From DASRDU01 sp035560235 (GTDB lineage Bacteria > Acidobacteriota > Blastocatellia > RBC074): a stretch of DNA of 64,000 nucleotides. The stretch spans positions 1-64,000 of the forward strand of contig DATMAG010000047.1 in NCBI GenBank assembly GCA_035560235.1, read 5' to 3'. The number at the start of each line of letters is the position of its first letter. Position 1 is the stretch's first letter. A program made the position numbers and the translations under genes. The notes beneath the pieces were generated by a model. It did no database searches, was not told the DNA's origin, and worked only from the letters and a program-made list of their open reading frames with translations. Shown piece after piece: positions 8,567 through 20,038 of the stretch.

Positions 8567-9803
8567 TTTCCTTTGGTTCGACGTAACTCTGCCGGTGCTG
8601 AATGACGATCAGCTTCGGATCAATCTGATCGCCAAGATTGACCCTGACCACGATCTTGCGGCGTTTGCCCTCGTGTCGCGTGTTGGTAGGGGTGTAACCG
8701 AGGCTGTACTGATTGCGCATCAGCGCCGAGATGCGTTGCAGCGCCGACGGAATCTCGCCAGGGAAAGTGACCGGAACGTAATCGCCACCGGTCGCCTGGG
8801 CAAAGGTCTTGAGCTGATTCTGCGCCTGAAGCATCGTCATCCGGTCAATCGGGATACCATTGAAATTGGTTCCGCGTCCCGGATCGAGCGCCATATCATA
8901 TTTCTTGAGGAACATATTGCCTGTGCCGACAACGTAGATCGGCACGCCGGAATTTTCGACGATCTTGCGCGCCTCGTCGAAATTGATCTTGCTGAAGGTA
9001 TCGAGGCCGGAGCCGATCAGCAGAATGGCCGTGCGCGCGTTGACTTCGTAAAGTCCGGCATAATCCATCTGCCCTTTCGAGTCCGCGCCCTTGCCGTCTT
9101 CCATCACGACCGCATCGCCCTTGCCGCCGCGCAGCACGAATTTGAGCGCATCGAAGAGATTGCTTTCGCTGAAGGCCGGATTGTTGCGAATCAGAATCCC
9201 GATGGCCTGCATCAGCTTGTTGCGGTCATCGGTGAAATCAACGAGCGGCGTCGGGCGCAGGTCGTAAGCGACGATGGAGATGAAATCCTTCGGCTTGACG
9301 AAGCCGCGCACGAATTCATAGGCCGGGCGCAGCACCTCGACCCGCCCCGGCTCGAAATAGCCGCCCTGGGCTGAACCGAACAGATCCACGAGCTTGCTGT
9401 ATTCGACGACCATCACCATCGTGATCGGAGCTTCAGGCGTCGCGAAGTTTTCAATCTCCTGTTTGATCCCGTCCTCGTAAATCTCGAAGTTTTCCTTCTT
9501 CAATCCCTGAATGATTGCGCCGGTCTTCCTGTTGTAAACCACAGCTTCGACGTTGACGATGTCAGTGCTGATTCTGACCTGGCCCGGATCAATTGACTTG
9601 TCCACCTGCTTTTCAAGTTCCTTGTCCTGACGCTTGCGCTCCTGCTCAGGGTCGCCACTCGCGTTCGGGTTCTTCTTCTGATTGCCTTCACCAGACCGGC
9701 GCCCGGCCTGGGCGAAGACCTGAACATTGAGCAGGCTGCTGAAACTCCACGCAGCAAGAATTAATGTCAGTGTCAGGACAGTGGCTCTGGTCAGTCTGTG
9801 CAT
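8553..9803 (-). CDS. VWFA-related acidobacterial secreted protein
   Basis: 416 residues. A signal peptide (residues 1-32) is followed by a low-complexity polar linker (residues 35-70), then RISTDIVNVEAVVYNRKTGAIIQGLKKENFEIYEDG, the N-terminal module typical of acidobacterial VWFA proteins. The VWA-like domain follows, but the usual DxSxS metal site is replaced by VMVVEYSKLVD, so the MIDAS is degenerate. The end RISALMRNQYSLGYTPTN is also a hallmark of this group. It is probably exported; its ligand is unknown. It heads the unit that continues into yggS-yggT-yggU. Confidence 0.85.
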   Translation of the reverse strand: MHRLTRATVLTLTLILAAWSFSSLLNVQVFAQAGRRSGEGNQKKNPNASGDPEQERKRQDKELEKQVDKSIDPGQVRISTDIVNVEAVVYNRKTGAIIQGLKKENFEIYEDGIKQEIENFATPEAPITMVMVVEYSKLVDLFGSAQGGYFEPGRVEVLRPAYEFVRGFVKPKDFISIVAYDLRPTPLVDFTDDRNKLMQAIGILIRNNPAFSESNLFDALKFVLRGGKGDAVVMEDGKGADSKGQMDYAGLYEVNARTAILLIGSGLDTFSKINFDEARKIVENSGVPIYVVGTGNMFLKKYDMALDPGRGTNFNGIPIDRMTMLQAQNQLKTFAQATGGDYVPVTFPGEIPSALQRISALMRNQYSLGYTPTNTRHEGKRRKIVVRVNLGDQIDPKLIVIQHRQSYVEPKENAKK

Positions 9804-10297
9804 GATATTACCTCTTTTCGGATTTCAGAATCTTCCCGAACATTTCGCGGCGGAGCGACAATTTGTCCGTGAATCAGACGCGATTCAGTCTATCAGATGG
9901 AAGGGGGGATTCAAAGTTAGCTGGCTGACACAGCCTGGCCGGACAGGCGCTGAGTCGGCCCGGGGAACTGAGTTTCCGGCATCTGGAGGCGGGCAGTGAC
10001 ACCACGATTGATCGCGGATGGCTCTCGAATTTTCACCGGAAATTTATCCTGCGCTATTTCAGCAGTTAACTTTGGCCGCCGGAACCCGGGGTTGCAATCG
10101 CGAAAAAGACTGTGTTACGGTGCGCTGTCGTTACGCGCATTTCACTAATGTTCGCTGTCAACTTGCGAACATCTGTAGCGGTCAATCATGCAACAAGCAG
10201 AATCCACCTGAAGAGCAGCCCACTGCGAGCTGGTTTCGTCAGTGAGGCTCCCCCCGAATTTCGTCCAAAGCTTCAACCGGAAAGGAGGGTCTGTGTA
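9804..10297. other. intergenic region with a palindrome at 10148-10172
   Basis: 494 bp between the divergent VWFA and M23 genes. The only structured element I see is ATGTTCGC (10148-10155) facing GCGAACAT (10165-10172), a perfect 8-bp inverted repeat with a 9-nt spacer. It could be an operator for the downstream M23 gene or just a hairpin. No strong promoter consensus is evident. Confidence 0.4.
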
Positions 10298-11161
10298 GTG
10301 TCACAGGACAAGCGATTTTATACTTTCATCTTTGCGCCCAGTGCCAACGCCCAGTTCCGTCGTATCAATCTGCATTACAACGTTATCTATTGCATTCTCG
10401 GGCTGGCCTTTATCGGGCTGATCAGTGTAGCGGGAGGCATCTACAGCGCCGCGAAATATACATACCTGGCCGCCAGGTACAAAATGACCCAGATGGAGAA
10501 TCGTCAGTTGCGCGAAGAGAATATGGAACGCGCGCTCAACGATGACCGTCGCGCCAGCAAACTGGCGATGATTGAAACCACCTCACGCAAACTGGCCGAA
10601 GTCTCCGGCGTCAGCCATACCACCGATCTGAGCAAAAACATTGGCACCGGCGGGCCGGATGGCAAGGATCTGGAGGAACTCGATCAGGCCACGGCCCTGC
10701 TCGAACGCGAGCTGAATCAAATCAAGGAGGTCGTTGATTCGCGCCAGTTCAAGCTGGCTTCGACGCCTTCAACCTGGCCGGTGCGCGGGTATGTTTCCGA
10801 TGGCTTCGGGTCACGCTCCAATCCTTTCGGCGGCGGTTATGAATCACATCCGGGCGTGGACATCGCCACCACGTTCGGCACCGCCATCGAAGCCACTGCT
10901 GACGGCGTGGTCGTAGTGGCCGGTGTGCAGGGCGGTTACGGCAACTGCGTCGTGATTGATCACGGTTATGGCGTCACGACCCGCTACGGCCATATGTCAC
11001 GCATTGATGTGCAGGTCGGTGAGCGCGTCCATCGCGGCAAACAGATCGGCGCAGTCGGCAGCACCGGGCGCTCGACCGGCCCGCACTGCCATTACGAAGT
11101 TCGCCTGCATGATCGTCCGGTCAATCCGATGAATTACCTGCCACTCGGCCAGGAGCAGTAA
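10298..11161 (+). CDS. M23 (LytM) family peptidase, membrane-anchored
   Basis: 287 residues from GTG 10298, chosen because AGGAGG lies 9 nt upstream; the frame is open further upstream but that part lacks coding character. Order: cytoplasmic segment SQDKRFYTFIFAPSANAQFRRI, one membrane helix (about residues 32-52), a coiled coil (about 60-150) and a C-terminal LytM domain. Zinc ligands are visible in SHPGVDIA (H-x3-D) and PHCHYEV (H-x-H), so the site looks complete. Such proteins cleave peptidoglycan cross-links or activate amidases at the envelope. A strong terminator follows. Confidence 0.9.
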   Translation: MSQDKRFYTFIFAPSANAQFRRINLHYNVIYCILGLAFIGLISVAGGIYSAAKYTYLAARYKMTQMENRQLREENMERALNDDRRASKLAMIETTSRKLAEVSGVSHTTDLSKNIGTGGPDGKDLEELDQATALLERELNQIKEVVDSRQFKLASTPSTWPVRGYVSDGFGSRSNPFGGGYESHPGVDIATTFGTAIEATADGVVVVAGVQGGYGNCVVIDHGYGVTTRYGHMSRIDVQVGERVHRGKQIGAVGSTGRSTGPHCHYEVRLHDRPVNPMNYLPLGQEQ

Positions 11162-11193
11162 AGTTACCTGTACCCCGTGTCCGAATAAGCAGA

Positions 11194-11227
11194 GGGCGGC
11201 TCTGATTCAGAGCCGCCCTTTTATTTT
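11194..11227 (+). terminator. Rho-independent terminator of the M23 gene
   Basis: 10-bp GC-rich stem (11194-11203 with 11209-11218), 5-nt loop, then TTTTATTTT. Confidence 0.92.
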
Positions 11228-11251
11228 GATAATCAAAACTGATGTGCAGTC

Positions 11252-11659
11252 TCACCTGCGCCTGGCGTGTTCGATCTTCAGACAGCGATCCATGACAACC
11301 ATCAGCCCGGCATCGAGCGCGCGCTGAGCCGCGGCCTGGTCAATCACGTCAAACTGCATCCAGACCGCCTTTGCGCCGATCCTGATCGCCTCATCAACGT
11401 GAACTCCGGCCTGATCGGCGCGACGAAAGATATTCACCAGATCAACCTTTTCAGGAATGTCTTCGAGCCGCGCATAAGCCTTTTCGCCAAGCACGCTGCC
11501 TTCATTCGGCGTCACCGGAATGATGCGATACCCCTGCCCCTGCATATAACCCGCCACATCGTGACTCGGGCGGTACGGATTTGAGGACAGACCGACGACT
11601 GCAATCGTGCGGCATTCGCGGAGAATCTTTTCAATCACTGTCGGATCGTTGATTTTCAT
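11252..11659 (-). CDS. CoA-binding domain protein (YccU-like)
   Basis: 135 residues from ATG 11659, preferred because GTGAGG lies 5 nt upstream; an earlier ATG at 11698 would overlap the preceding gene. Single Rossmann-type CoA-binding domain: TIAVVGLSSNPYRPSHDVAGYMQGQGYRIIPVTPN, GEKAYARLEDIP, VDLVNIFRRAD and IGAKAVWMQFDVIDQAAAQRALDAGLMVVMDRCLKIEH. Stand-alone members bind CoA; a metabolic role has not been established. It lies 11 bp after the alpha/beta hydrolase gene, so the two are probably co-transcribed. Confidence 0.88.
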   Translation of the reverse strand: MKINDPTVIEKILRECRTIAVVGLSSNPYRPSHDVAGYMQGQGYRIIPVTPNEGSVLGEKAYARLEDIPEKVDLVNIFRRADQAGVHVDEAIRIGAKAVWMQFDVIDQAAAQRALDAGLMVVMDRCLKIEHARRR

Positions 11660-11670
11660 AAACCTCACTT

Positions 11671-12408
11671 TCAGATCAAAGTCTGACTGCCCTGCCATCT
11701 TTGCAGGAAGTCAGTAATGACTTTAACTGACTCCCCGGGCGAACATTGCAACAACAGATGCGGCCCGTCAATTTCAACAACCTCCGCTTCCGGTTTCAAT
11801 CGGCGGATTTCACCGACTGATCTTTCACTCACCAGCCGGTCGCGTCCGGCCTTCAGATAAAGAACCGGCTGACTGATGGCTCGCAGAAGGTCACTGACAT
11901 CAGTCTCAATGATCTGTTGCAAACGATGAGCCATCACAGTTCCGCTGACTTCGGCACTGCTCTCCCGGATCAGCCTGATGAGAGCGGGCGAACCTGACAT
12001 TCCGGTCATCATCAGCCGAACAGCGAGTTCCGGCACTGGCAAACGAAACAGCATCGGGCTGAGCAGGGAACCGGCGAGGCCGAGATAAGGCGAAAGAGGG
12101 TTGCGAACGAAACTGGCACACAGAATGAGCGCACGCAAGCGACCGGAATGCTCGCTGGCAAACTGCACCGCCAGCGGGCCTGAAAAGGATTCTGCCAGCA
12201 GGGTGAATGAACCGCCTCGTGGAACTGCGGCAAGAACAAAAGGACTGAGTTCAGAATAACTCAGCTTCTGTCTCGGCTGATAAGAAACGACTGAAGACGA
12301 AATCCATTCCGGCAGTTCAGCCAGCAGCGGCGCAAACAACTTTCCGGTGCCATCCATCCCCGGCATCAGAACGAGATGCTCTCGTGCTTCATCCATTCTG
12401 AATTTCAT
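11671..12408 (-). CDS. alpha/beta hydrolase
   Basis: 245 residues. LVLMPGMDGTGKLFAPLLAELP is the first strand and oxyanion loop. FTLLAESFSGPLAVQFA carries the nucleophile elbow with Ser in E-S-F-S-G (the usual G-x-S-x-G with Glu at the first position). VLYLKAGRDRLVS supplies the acid and DGPHLLLQ the His. The fold and triad are convincing; the substrate is unknown. The same E-S-F-S-G elbow occurs in small esterases lacking a lid insertion. A hairpin at 12494-12539 separates it from carB. Confidence 0.82.
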   Translation of the reverse strand: MKFRMDEAREHLVLMPGMDGTGKLFAPLLAELPEWISSSVVSYQPRQKLSYSELSPFVLAAVPRGGSFTLLAESFSGPLAVQFASEHSGRLRALILCASFVRNPLSPYLGLAGSLLSPMLFRLPVPELAVRLMMTGMSGSPALIRLIRESSAEVSGTVMAHRLQQIIETDVSDLLRAISQPVLYLKAGRDRLVSERSVGEIRRLKPEAEVVEIDGPHLLLQCSPGESVKVITDFLQRWQGSQTLI

Positions 12409-12493
12409 CCATCATTTGAAAGCCTGATTACAAGGCTTGTTGCGGCTTGCAGCTTTTGTGATGAGAATGCGGCGGGGCAGGGATATTGAGACT

Positions 12494-12539
12494 GTCAGCC
12501 CGGCAGGAGAGATGTGCCTTGTTTCCCTGCCGGGCTGAC
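12494..12539. terminator. hairpin downstream of carB
   Basis: Perfect 14-bp stem (12494-12507 with 12526-12539) just after the carB stop; an 18-nt loop and no clear T-run. Confidence 0.7.
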
Positions 12540-12544
12540 CACAA

Positions 12545-15739
<3,195 letters not shown>

Positions 15740-15751
15740 AGGGCAGAAAAC

Positions 15752-15875
15752 GGCCACGCTTCAGCGCGAATCGTCACGAAAAAAATCGGGCTTCACCGGC
15801 AGAGCCGCCGTCGGGAAAGTTGCAGTGATGGCCGGGCGTGAAGCGATTCGTGTCAATTCGTGCTGACTCGTGGCC
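15752..15875. repeat. imperfect inverted repeat of the CACGAAT family
   Basis: The left arm 15752-15780 and the reverse complement of 15846-15875 share GGCCACG, TCAGC, CGAAT and CACGAA in order with a few mismatches. The right arm is a 10-nt tandem (ATTCGTG at 15846 and 15856, ACTCGTG at 15866). Same family as 4744-4829. It occupies most of the carB upstream region. Confidence 0.75.
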
Positions 15876-15882
15876 TCCGGGT

Positions 15883-16956
15883 TCAGAATTTGAAGGTAAA
15901 TCCAGTTAGTAACGTAAAGTCGTTGGGTTTGGCAAGTCCCTGCGGGCGTGCATCGAACCGATTGATGCCCGAAACGCGCAGCGCAATGCTCTTTGTAATC
16001 GGCGTCGTCATCGAAGCTTCGGCCTGAATACGGTAAGCGCCCGGCTCCATCAGATCAGAAAAGATCGTCGCCTGCTGGCTGAGCTGCGTTTTGCCGGGCA
16101 GCTTCTGTCGTGCCTTCAGCCTGAGCAGCCCTGAAGCCGTCGTTTTCTCAACGCCGTTCTCATAATCCTCTCTCGTAAAGCCGGTGCCGAAATCCAGGCT
16201 CAACTGCGTGTCATCGCCCTTGAGCATCGGGTAAGACACGCCCACATTTTCGCTCAGGCGATAATCCAGTTTCTTGATGCGATCAATTTCAAAGAGGCTT
16301 TCGGCAAAGGTCGGCAGCTTCGCCACTGTGCGTTCATACCGCAGCGAACTGCTCAGCAGGCTGGCCGACTGCTGACCATTGCTGACGCCGTAACGAGCCA
16401 GCGAATTGAACGTGAAATTGTGCGAGCCGCGTTTGCGCGACAATCTGAAAGCCGCGCTGGCATCGCTCAGATTTGAGTTGCCGCGCGCCATCGTCCACGC
16501 AAAATCAACGGCGCGTTCCCAGGGCGCTTCCTTAGCCGCTTCCTTTGGCGCAGGCGTTGGCGCAGCGGCGGGCTTTGCTTCCGCTTTGGGTTCTTCCTTC
16601 CTGGCTTCAGCGGATTCCTTCACCGCTTCACTGGCATCGAGAAACAGGCGTTTGTCCCTGGGCGGCAGAATGACGGTCAGCCGGTCGCGCAATTCCGCGC
16701 TGCCTGCGTGCCAGTCCCTGATTTCAGCGATGCGAATGCCGAAGCGGCCCGCGTATGAATTTTCAATGATGAGCTGCTCGCCGCTGACTTCAATGAAGCG
16801 TCCTGTAAGCCGGTCATTGTTGCTGAGCGTCAGGCTGATGGTTTCGGCCTGAGCAGCAGCAGGCGGTGTTTGCGCCGCAATTGAAAAATTCAGAACTGAA
16901 AAACTGATGAGCAGCAGGGCGTGCGATGTGAGAATCAGGATGCGGTGAAGGTTCAT
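15883..16956 (-). CDS. DUF481 outer-membrane beta-barrel protein
   Basis: 357 residues from ATG 16956, where a signal peptide begins (MNLHRILILTSHALLLISFSVLN, cleavage near AAQT); the frame is open for 61 codons upstream but without coding character. The N-terminal part is a small beta domain (SLTLSNNDRLTGRFIEVSGEQLIIENSY), then an Ala/Pro/Lys/Glu-rich linker at about residues 120-145. The C-terminal DUF481 barrel begins at WERAVDFAWTMARGNSNLSDASAAFRLSR and ends with aromatic-terminated strands, last residue Phe (LLTGFTFKF). DUF481 proteins are porin-like, salt-induced in some bacteria; the function is not established. Confidence 0.85.
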   Translation of the reverse strand: MNLHRILILTSHALLLISFSVLNFSIAAQTPPAAAQAETISLTLSNNDRLTGRFIEVSGEQLIIENSYAGRFGIRIAEIRDWHAGSAELRDRLTVILPPRDKRLFLDASEAVKESAEARKEEPKAEAKPAAAPTPAPKEAAKEAPWERAVDFAWTMARGNSNLSDASAAFRLSRKRGSHNFTFNSLARYGVSNGQQSASLLSSSLRYERTVAKLPTFAESLFEIDRIKKLDYRLSENVGVSYPMLKGDDTQLSLDFGTGFTREDYENGVEKTTASGLLRLKARQKLPGKTQLSQQATIFSDLMEPGAYRIQAEASMTTPITKSIALRVSGINRFDARPQGLAKPNDFTLLTGFTFKF

Positions 16957-17111
16957 TTGCCAGTCTCGCTCGATGAACGGGGATCGCCTCCATCTGAATG
17001 CTTCTCTTCTGCCTGACTGACCAGGTGCGGGCAGCAGGCGCGAGGTTACGCTGCAATGATCCGCGATACTAGCATGCGCTGCCCGGTCAGCAAAGTCGGG
17101 CTTCCGGCGCG

Positions 17112-17155
17112 GGATCAGAAAGAAAGCGTTCCGGCACATTGCTGCGCCGGAACGC
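17112..17155 (-). terminator. Rho-independent terminator (minus strand)
   Basis: 10-bp stem 17126-17135 with 17146-17155. On the minus strand it is followed by TTTCTTTCTG, and it lies 29 bp after the stop of the gene at 17184-17561. Confidence 0.8.
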
Positions 17156-17183
17156 CTTCATCATCAGACCCGGTTGTGTGTCA

Positions 17184-17561
17184 CTATTCCGCCGGGCGAC
17201 TGCTGCCGTCAGAGAGCAGAATTTCGCGCCGGTCGCCCGCGAATCTCAGCGCATTCAGCACCCTTCCCTTTTCGGTCTGCACGAAGCTCGCCTGATTGTA
17301 GCGGGCCTTGTCGCTGAGCATCTGCACCTCAGCTTTCGCGGTCGCAATGACCTCACTGTCCTTCAGCACCAGCACCTGACTGGTTTCAGCATCGAACCTG
17401 ATTTCGTATGTGCCCTTTCTGATGAGCTTGTCATTGACCATCGCATCTTCACTGAGCGTGATCATCTTCCGGCGATCCTTACCCTTTTCGGCCAGCGCCG
17501 TGGCGGCGACTGAGAGGCACAACAAAACTGCGATCACCATACTGGCTGCGACATTCTTCAT
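17184..17561 (-). CDS. small secreted protein of unknown function
   Basis: 125 residues with AGGAGGAAG 6 nt before the start. Signal peptide residues 1-24 (VIAVLLCLSVAATALA). The mature part KMITLSEDAMVNDKLIRKGTYEIRFDAETSQVLVLKDSEVIATAKAEV reads as a small beta-sandwich. I have the impression that similar short exported proteins recur in Acidobacteriota, but I cannot name a family with certainty. It stands alone with its own terminator. Confidence 0.72.
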   Translation of the reverse strand: MKNVAASMVIAVLLCLSVAATALAEKGKDRRKMITLSEDAMVNDKLIRKGTYEIRFDAETSQVLVLKDSEVIATAKAEVQMLSDKARYNQASFVQTEKGRVLNALRFAGDRREILLSDGSSRPAE

Positions 17562-17759
17562 TTTCAGCTTCCTCCTTTTAGTCTGTCACGGTTGTCCTTG
17601 TCCTCGATCAATTGAGGCGACTTCAGGAAGAGCAACGAATGTGCCAGGCTGAATTTCAATCGCGAGCCTTTGTTTACGGGCCTTTGGCCCGGATGCCTGA
17701 GCTGTCGCTGCGGCAGTCTGTCGCAGCGGCGTGACAACCTGAGACAGCGCGCACCGCGC

Positions 17760-18728
17760 TTATTCATCGTTGCCATCAGTCTCGGTGCGCTGCCGGGCGA
17801 ACACACCGGGCACGGCGTAATAACCCTGCCGGCTGCGAACGAGCAGACGCGGAGTTTCAGACGACCGGGCAATCCTCACTTTCAGGCGTCGCCATTTGCC
17901 GTCCGCCACAAAATTCGCTGGCGCGTAGCCGATTGAATACTGATGTCGCAGTTCCAGCGCGATCTGCTCGAAGGCTTCGGTCATTTCCTCACCATCACCG
18001 GGAAAGAAGCTTCTGCCGCCGGTAATCTCGCTGAGTTCTTCGAGCGGCGGCGGGCCGGAACGATCAGGCAGAAGATCGCGGATGATGATTCCGTAAACCG
18101 GCACGCCCGCCTCCTGCGACAGGCGGCGCAGGCGGCCCTCGCTGAGCCGTGAATGATTGTCATCGCCGTCAGTAATCACAATCAGCGCCCGCTTCTGATG
18201 CGCCCCGCGCGTCACCTGGCGCAGCCCGAGCGCAATGGCATCGTAAAGCGCCGTATTGCCGCGCGGCAGCACGCTGCTGATTCTGGTCAGGAGCGTGTCA
18301 CCATCGCGGATCGAATCCATCAGCACTTCGGCCTGATCGTTGAAGGTGACCAGCGAGAATTCATCATCCCTGTGCGTGGTTCTGACAAAGTGCGCCAGCG
18401 CCTCTGCGGAGCGGCGCAGCTTCGCGCCCTTCATCGAAGCCGACAGATCGAAAACTATGCCGATGCTCGCCGGTCTGTCTTCCGCGCTGAAATGGACAAT
18501 CTCCTGCGCTACATCGTCCTCGTAAAGCGTAAAGGCCTCCCGGCGCAGTCCCGGAAAGTGGCGACCCTCACGATCAGTTACTGTCACTGTCACCGAAACA
18601 AGATCGGTTCTGACATTGACTGAATCCGCTTCGCGCGGGGCTCGAGCGCTGAGGTTCTGGGCCGGTGCAGCCGACAGGGCAGAAAGCAGCAGGACAAAGA
18701 GCAGCAGGGCGCGACTGAAATGCTTCAT
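17760..18728 (-). CDS. VWFA-domain secreted protein (acidobacterial type)
   Basis: 322 residues from ATG 18728, chosen because GGAGG lies 9 nt upstream; a GTG at 18746 is the alternative. Signal peptide residues 1-24. The N-terminal module VNVRTDLVSVTVTVTDREGRHFPGLRREAFTLYEDD precedes a VWA domain. The metal site is intact here: GIVFDLSASMKG gives D-x-S-x-S, and VITDGDDN supplies the later Asp. The end LRHQYSIGYAPAN is the same tail signature as in the protein at 8553-9803. Probable Mg-dependent protein-protein adhesion outside the cytoplasm. The gene follows the DUF2490 gene with a 31-bp gap. Confidence 0.88.
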   Translation of the reverse strand: MKHFSRALLLFVLLLSALSAAPAQNLSARAPREADSVNVRTDLVSVTVTVTDREGRHFPGLRREAFTLYEDDVAQEIVHFSAEDRPASIGIVFDLSASMKGAKLRRSAEALAHFVRTTHRDDEFSLVTFNDQAEVLMDSIRDGDTLLTRISSVLPRGNTALYDAIALGLRQVTRGAHQKRALIVITDGDDNHSRLSEGRLRRLSQEAGVPVYGIIIRDLLPDRSGPPPLEELSEITGGRSFFPGDGEEMTEAFEQIALELRHQYSIGYAPANFVADGKWRRLKVRIARSSETPRLLVRSRQGYYAVPGVFARQRTETDGNDE

Positions 18729-18759
18729 GGGATAAAACCTCCGCACAGACCGGCGGCTT

Positions 18760-19428
18760 TCAGAGCCGGATTCTGAAGAGTGTGCCGATCACGTGCAAAT
18801 CGCCGGGCCGCGCCCGGCCATCGTTCTGTCTGAGATAGAAAAACTCTCCGGCGAATCGCGGAGAGAACTGTCTGATGATTCCGGCAGAAACGCGATTGCG
18901 CGTCCAGGCGCGCTGCAGGGCGTCGTACCAGACTTCATCCGCAACGAAGACGCGGAATTTGAATGAGCCCAGGCGGGCCGGATGATCTATCTGCAGCCGG
19001 TTGCGATACATCGTGAAATCGCTGCGCGCGTGACGCAGCCGACGCTCGATCAGGTTGCGGTCAGTGAAATTGAAATTGCCGAGAGCGAATTTCACTGTTG
19101 CGTTGAGAATCAGCCGGTGTTCGATGTTTTTGCGCGTGGCTGTCGGCTGCTGTGCGATGTAAAGCCAGGTCGGGGTGAAGGTCAGATATTTATTCGCCTT
19201 GAAGGCGAATCCCACACCGCCGCGTTCGTCCACCGGGCGCGCGAGATCGCGGCCCTGTCGCAGCACGCCGAAGAGCACCAGATCAGTTCCCTCACGCAGC
19301 GGAAGAAAAATCTGGGTTTCGTTCCAGAACTGCACATCCTCGGGTGAGTCAGAAGCGCTGCTCTGCGCACAGACAGGCAGCGCGGCGCTCAGCAGCAGGA
19401 TCAGCAGCGCAGTAATTTTCTCTGGCAT
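18760..19428 (-). CDS. DUF2490 outer-membrane protein
   Basis: 222 residues. Signal peptide residues 1-21 (ending near VCAQ). The rest is a beta-barrel-like chain with alternating hydrophobic and aromatic residues and family landmarks: QFWNETQIFLPL, LTFTPTWLYI, EHRLILNATVKF, RNLIERRLRHARSDFTMYRNRLQID and AGEFFYLRQND; the last residue is Leu in LFRIRL. DUF2490 proteins are predicted porin-like barrels of unknown function. Likely co-transcribed with the VWFA gene downstream. Confidence 0.85.
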   Translation of the reverse strand: MPEKITALLILLLSAALPVCAQSSASDSPEDVQFWNETQIFLPLREGTDLVLFGVLRQGRDLARPVDERGGVGFAFKANKYLTFTPTWLYIAQQPTATRKNIEHRLILNATVKFALGNFNFTDRNLIERRLRHARSDFTMYRNRLQIDHPARLGSFKFRVFVADEVWYDALQRAWTRNRVSAGIIRQFSPRFAGEFFYLRQNDGRARPGDLHVIGTLFRIRL

Positions 19429-19536
19429 GTATCAGACAAAAAATGCCCCCGCCCCTGAAGCCCGGAACAACTCTGCCAGCGCGGCTGCGGCTGGCAAAAA
19501 CGGCTCACGGAATTAAGGGCAGGGGCTGCTGAGAGA

Positions 19537-19968
19537 TCAGGCTGCCTTCACGGCTGGCACCCTGACAATTTCAACCGAACACTTTGCGTGCAGCGCCACC
19601 GCCTGCGACACCGAGCCGAGCAGAAAGCGCTGCAGCCCGCGCCGCCCGTGCGAGCCGACCACGATCAGCTCAGCGCCCCAGCGCTCGGCCTCATCGAGAA
19701 TTGCCTGTTTTGGGCTGCCTTCGACAATTTCGGTGGTGATGTCGAATTCATTCGAGCCGGATTGCAGAGTGTCAACTGCGCGATCCACTGCCCGGCGCGC
19801 CTGCTCATAAACGTTGACCTCTTCGCGGCCTCCGTAACCTGAGGTGAAGTGCGGCTCGACAGCCGCCAGCAGCCGCACCTGCGTCCCGCGAGGCCAGGGC
19901 CGTTGCGCCACCTGCTCAACTGCCGCCTGGCTGAAAAGCGAATCGTCAATGCCAATCAGTACTTTCAT
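19537..19968 (-). CDS. universal stress protein (UspA family)
   Basis: 143 residues from ATG 19968 (MKVLIGIDDSLFSQAAVEQ), the natural UspA start; the frame runs open upstream into the SulP gene but that part is not coding. A single Usp domain with the ATP-binding motif G-x2-G-x9-G-S visible in VVGSHGRRGLQRFLLGSVS. It is the last gene of a run carbonic anhydrase - SulP - Usp and lies 70 bp after SulP. By context it belongs to the sigma-54 unit starting upstream of the carbonic anhydrase. Usp proteins commonly respond to starvation or hypoxia. Confidence 0.92.
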   Translation of the reverse strand: MKVLIGIDDSLFSQAAVEQVAQRPWPRGTQVRLLAAVEPHFTSGYGGREEVNVYEQARRAVDRAVDTLQSGSNEFDITTEIVEGSPKQAILDEAERWGAELIVVGSHGRRGLQRFLLGSVSQAVALHAKCSVEIVRVPAVKAA

Positions 19969-20038
19969 CCTTGTCTTCTCCCCTGCGGGAGCCTGATCAG
20001 GCTCCCGTTCTCTTCGCTGTTGATATGCAGCGCTGATC

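Noticed and set aside
17564..17872. 102-codon minus-strand frame
   Set aside because: Overlaps the end of the VWFA gene, no signal or domain.
19474..19496. TGCCAGC/GCTGGCA hairpin followed by AAAA
   Set aside because: The A-run is on the wrong side for a minus-strand terminator and no plus-strand gene ends here.
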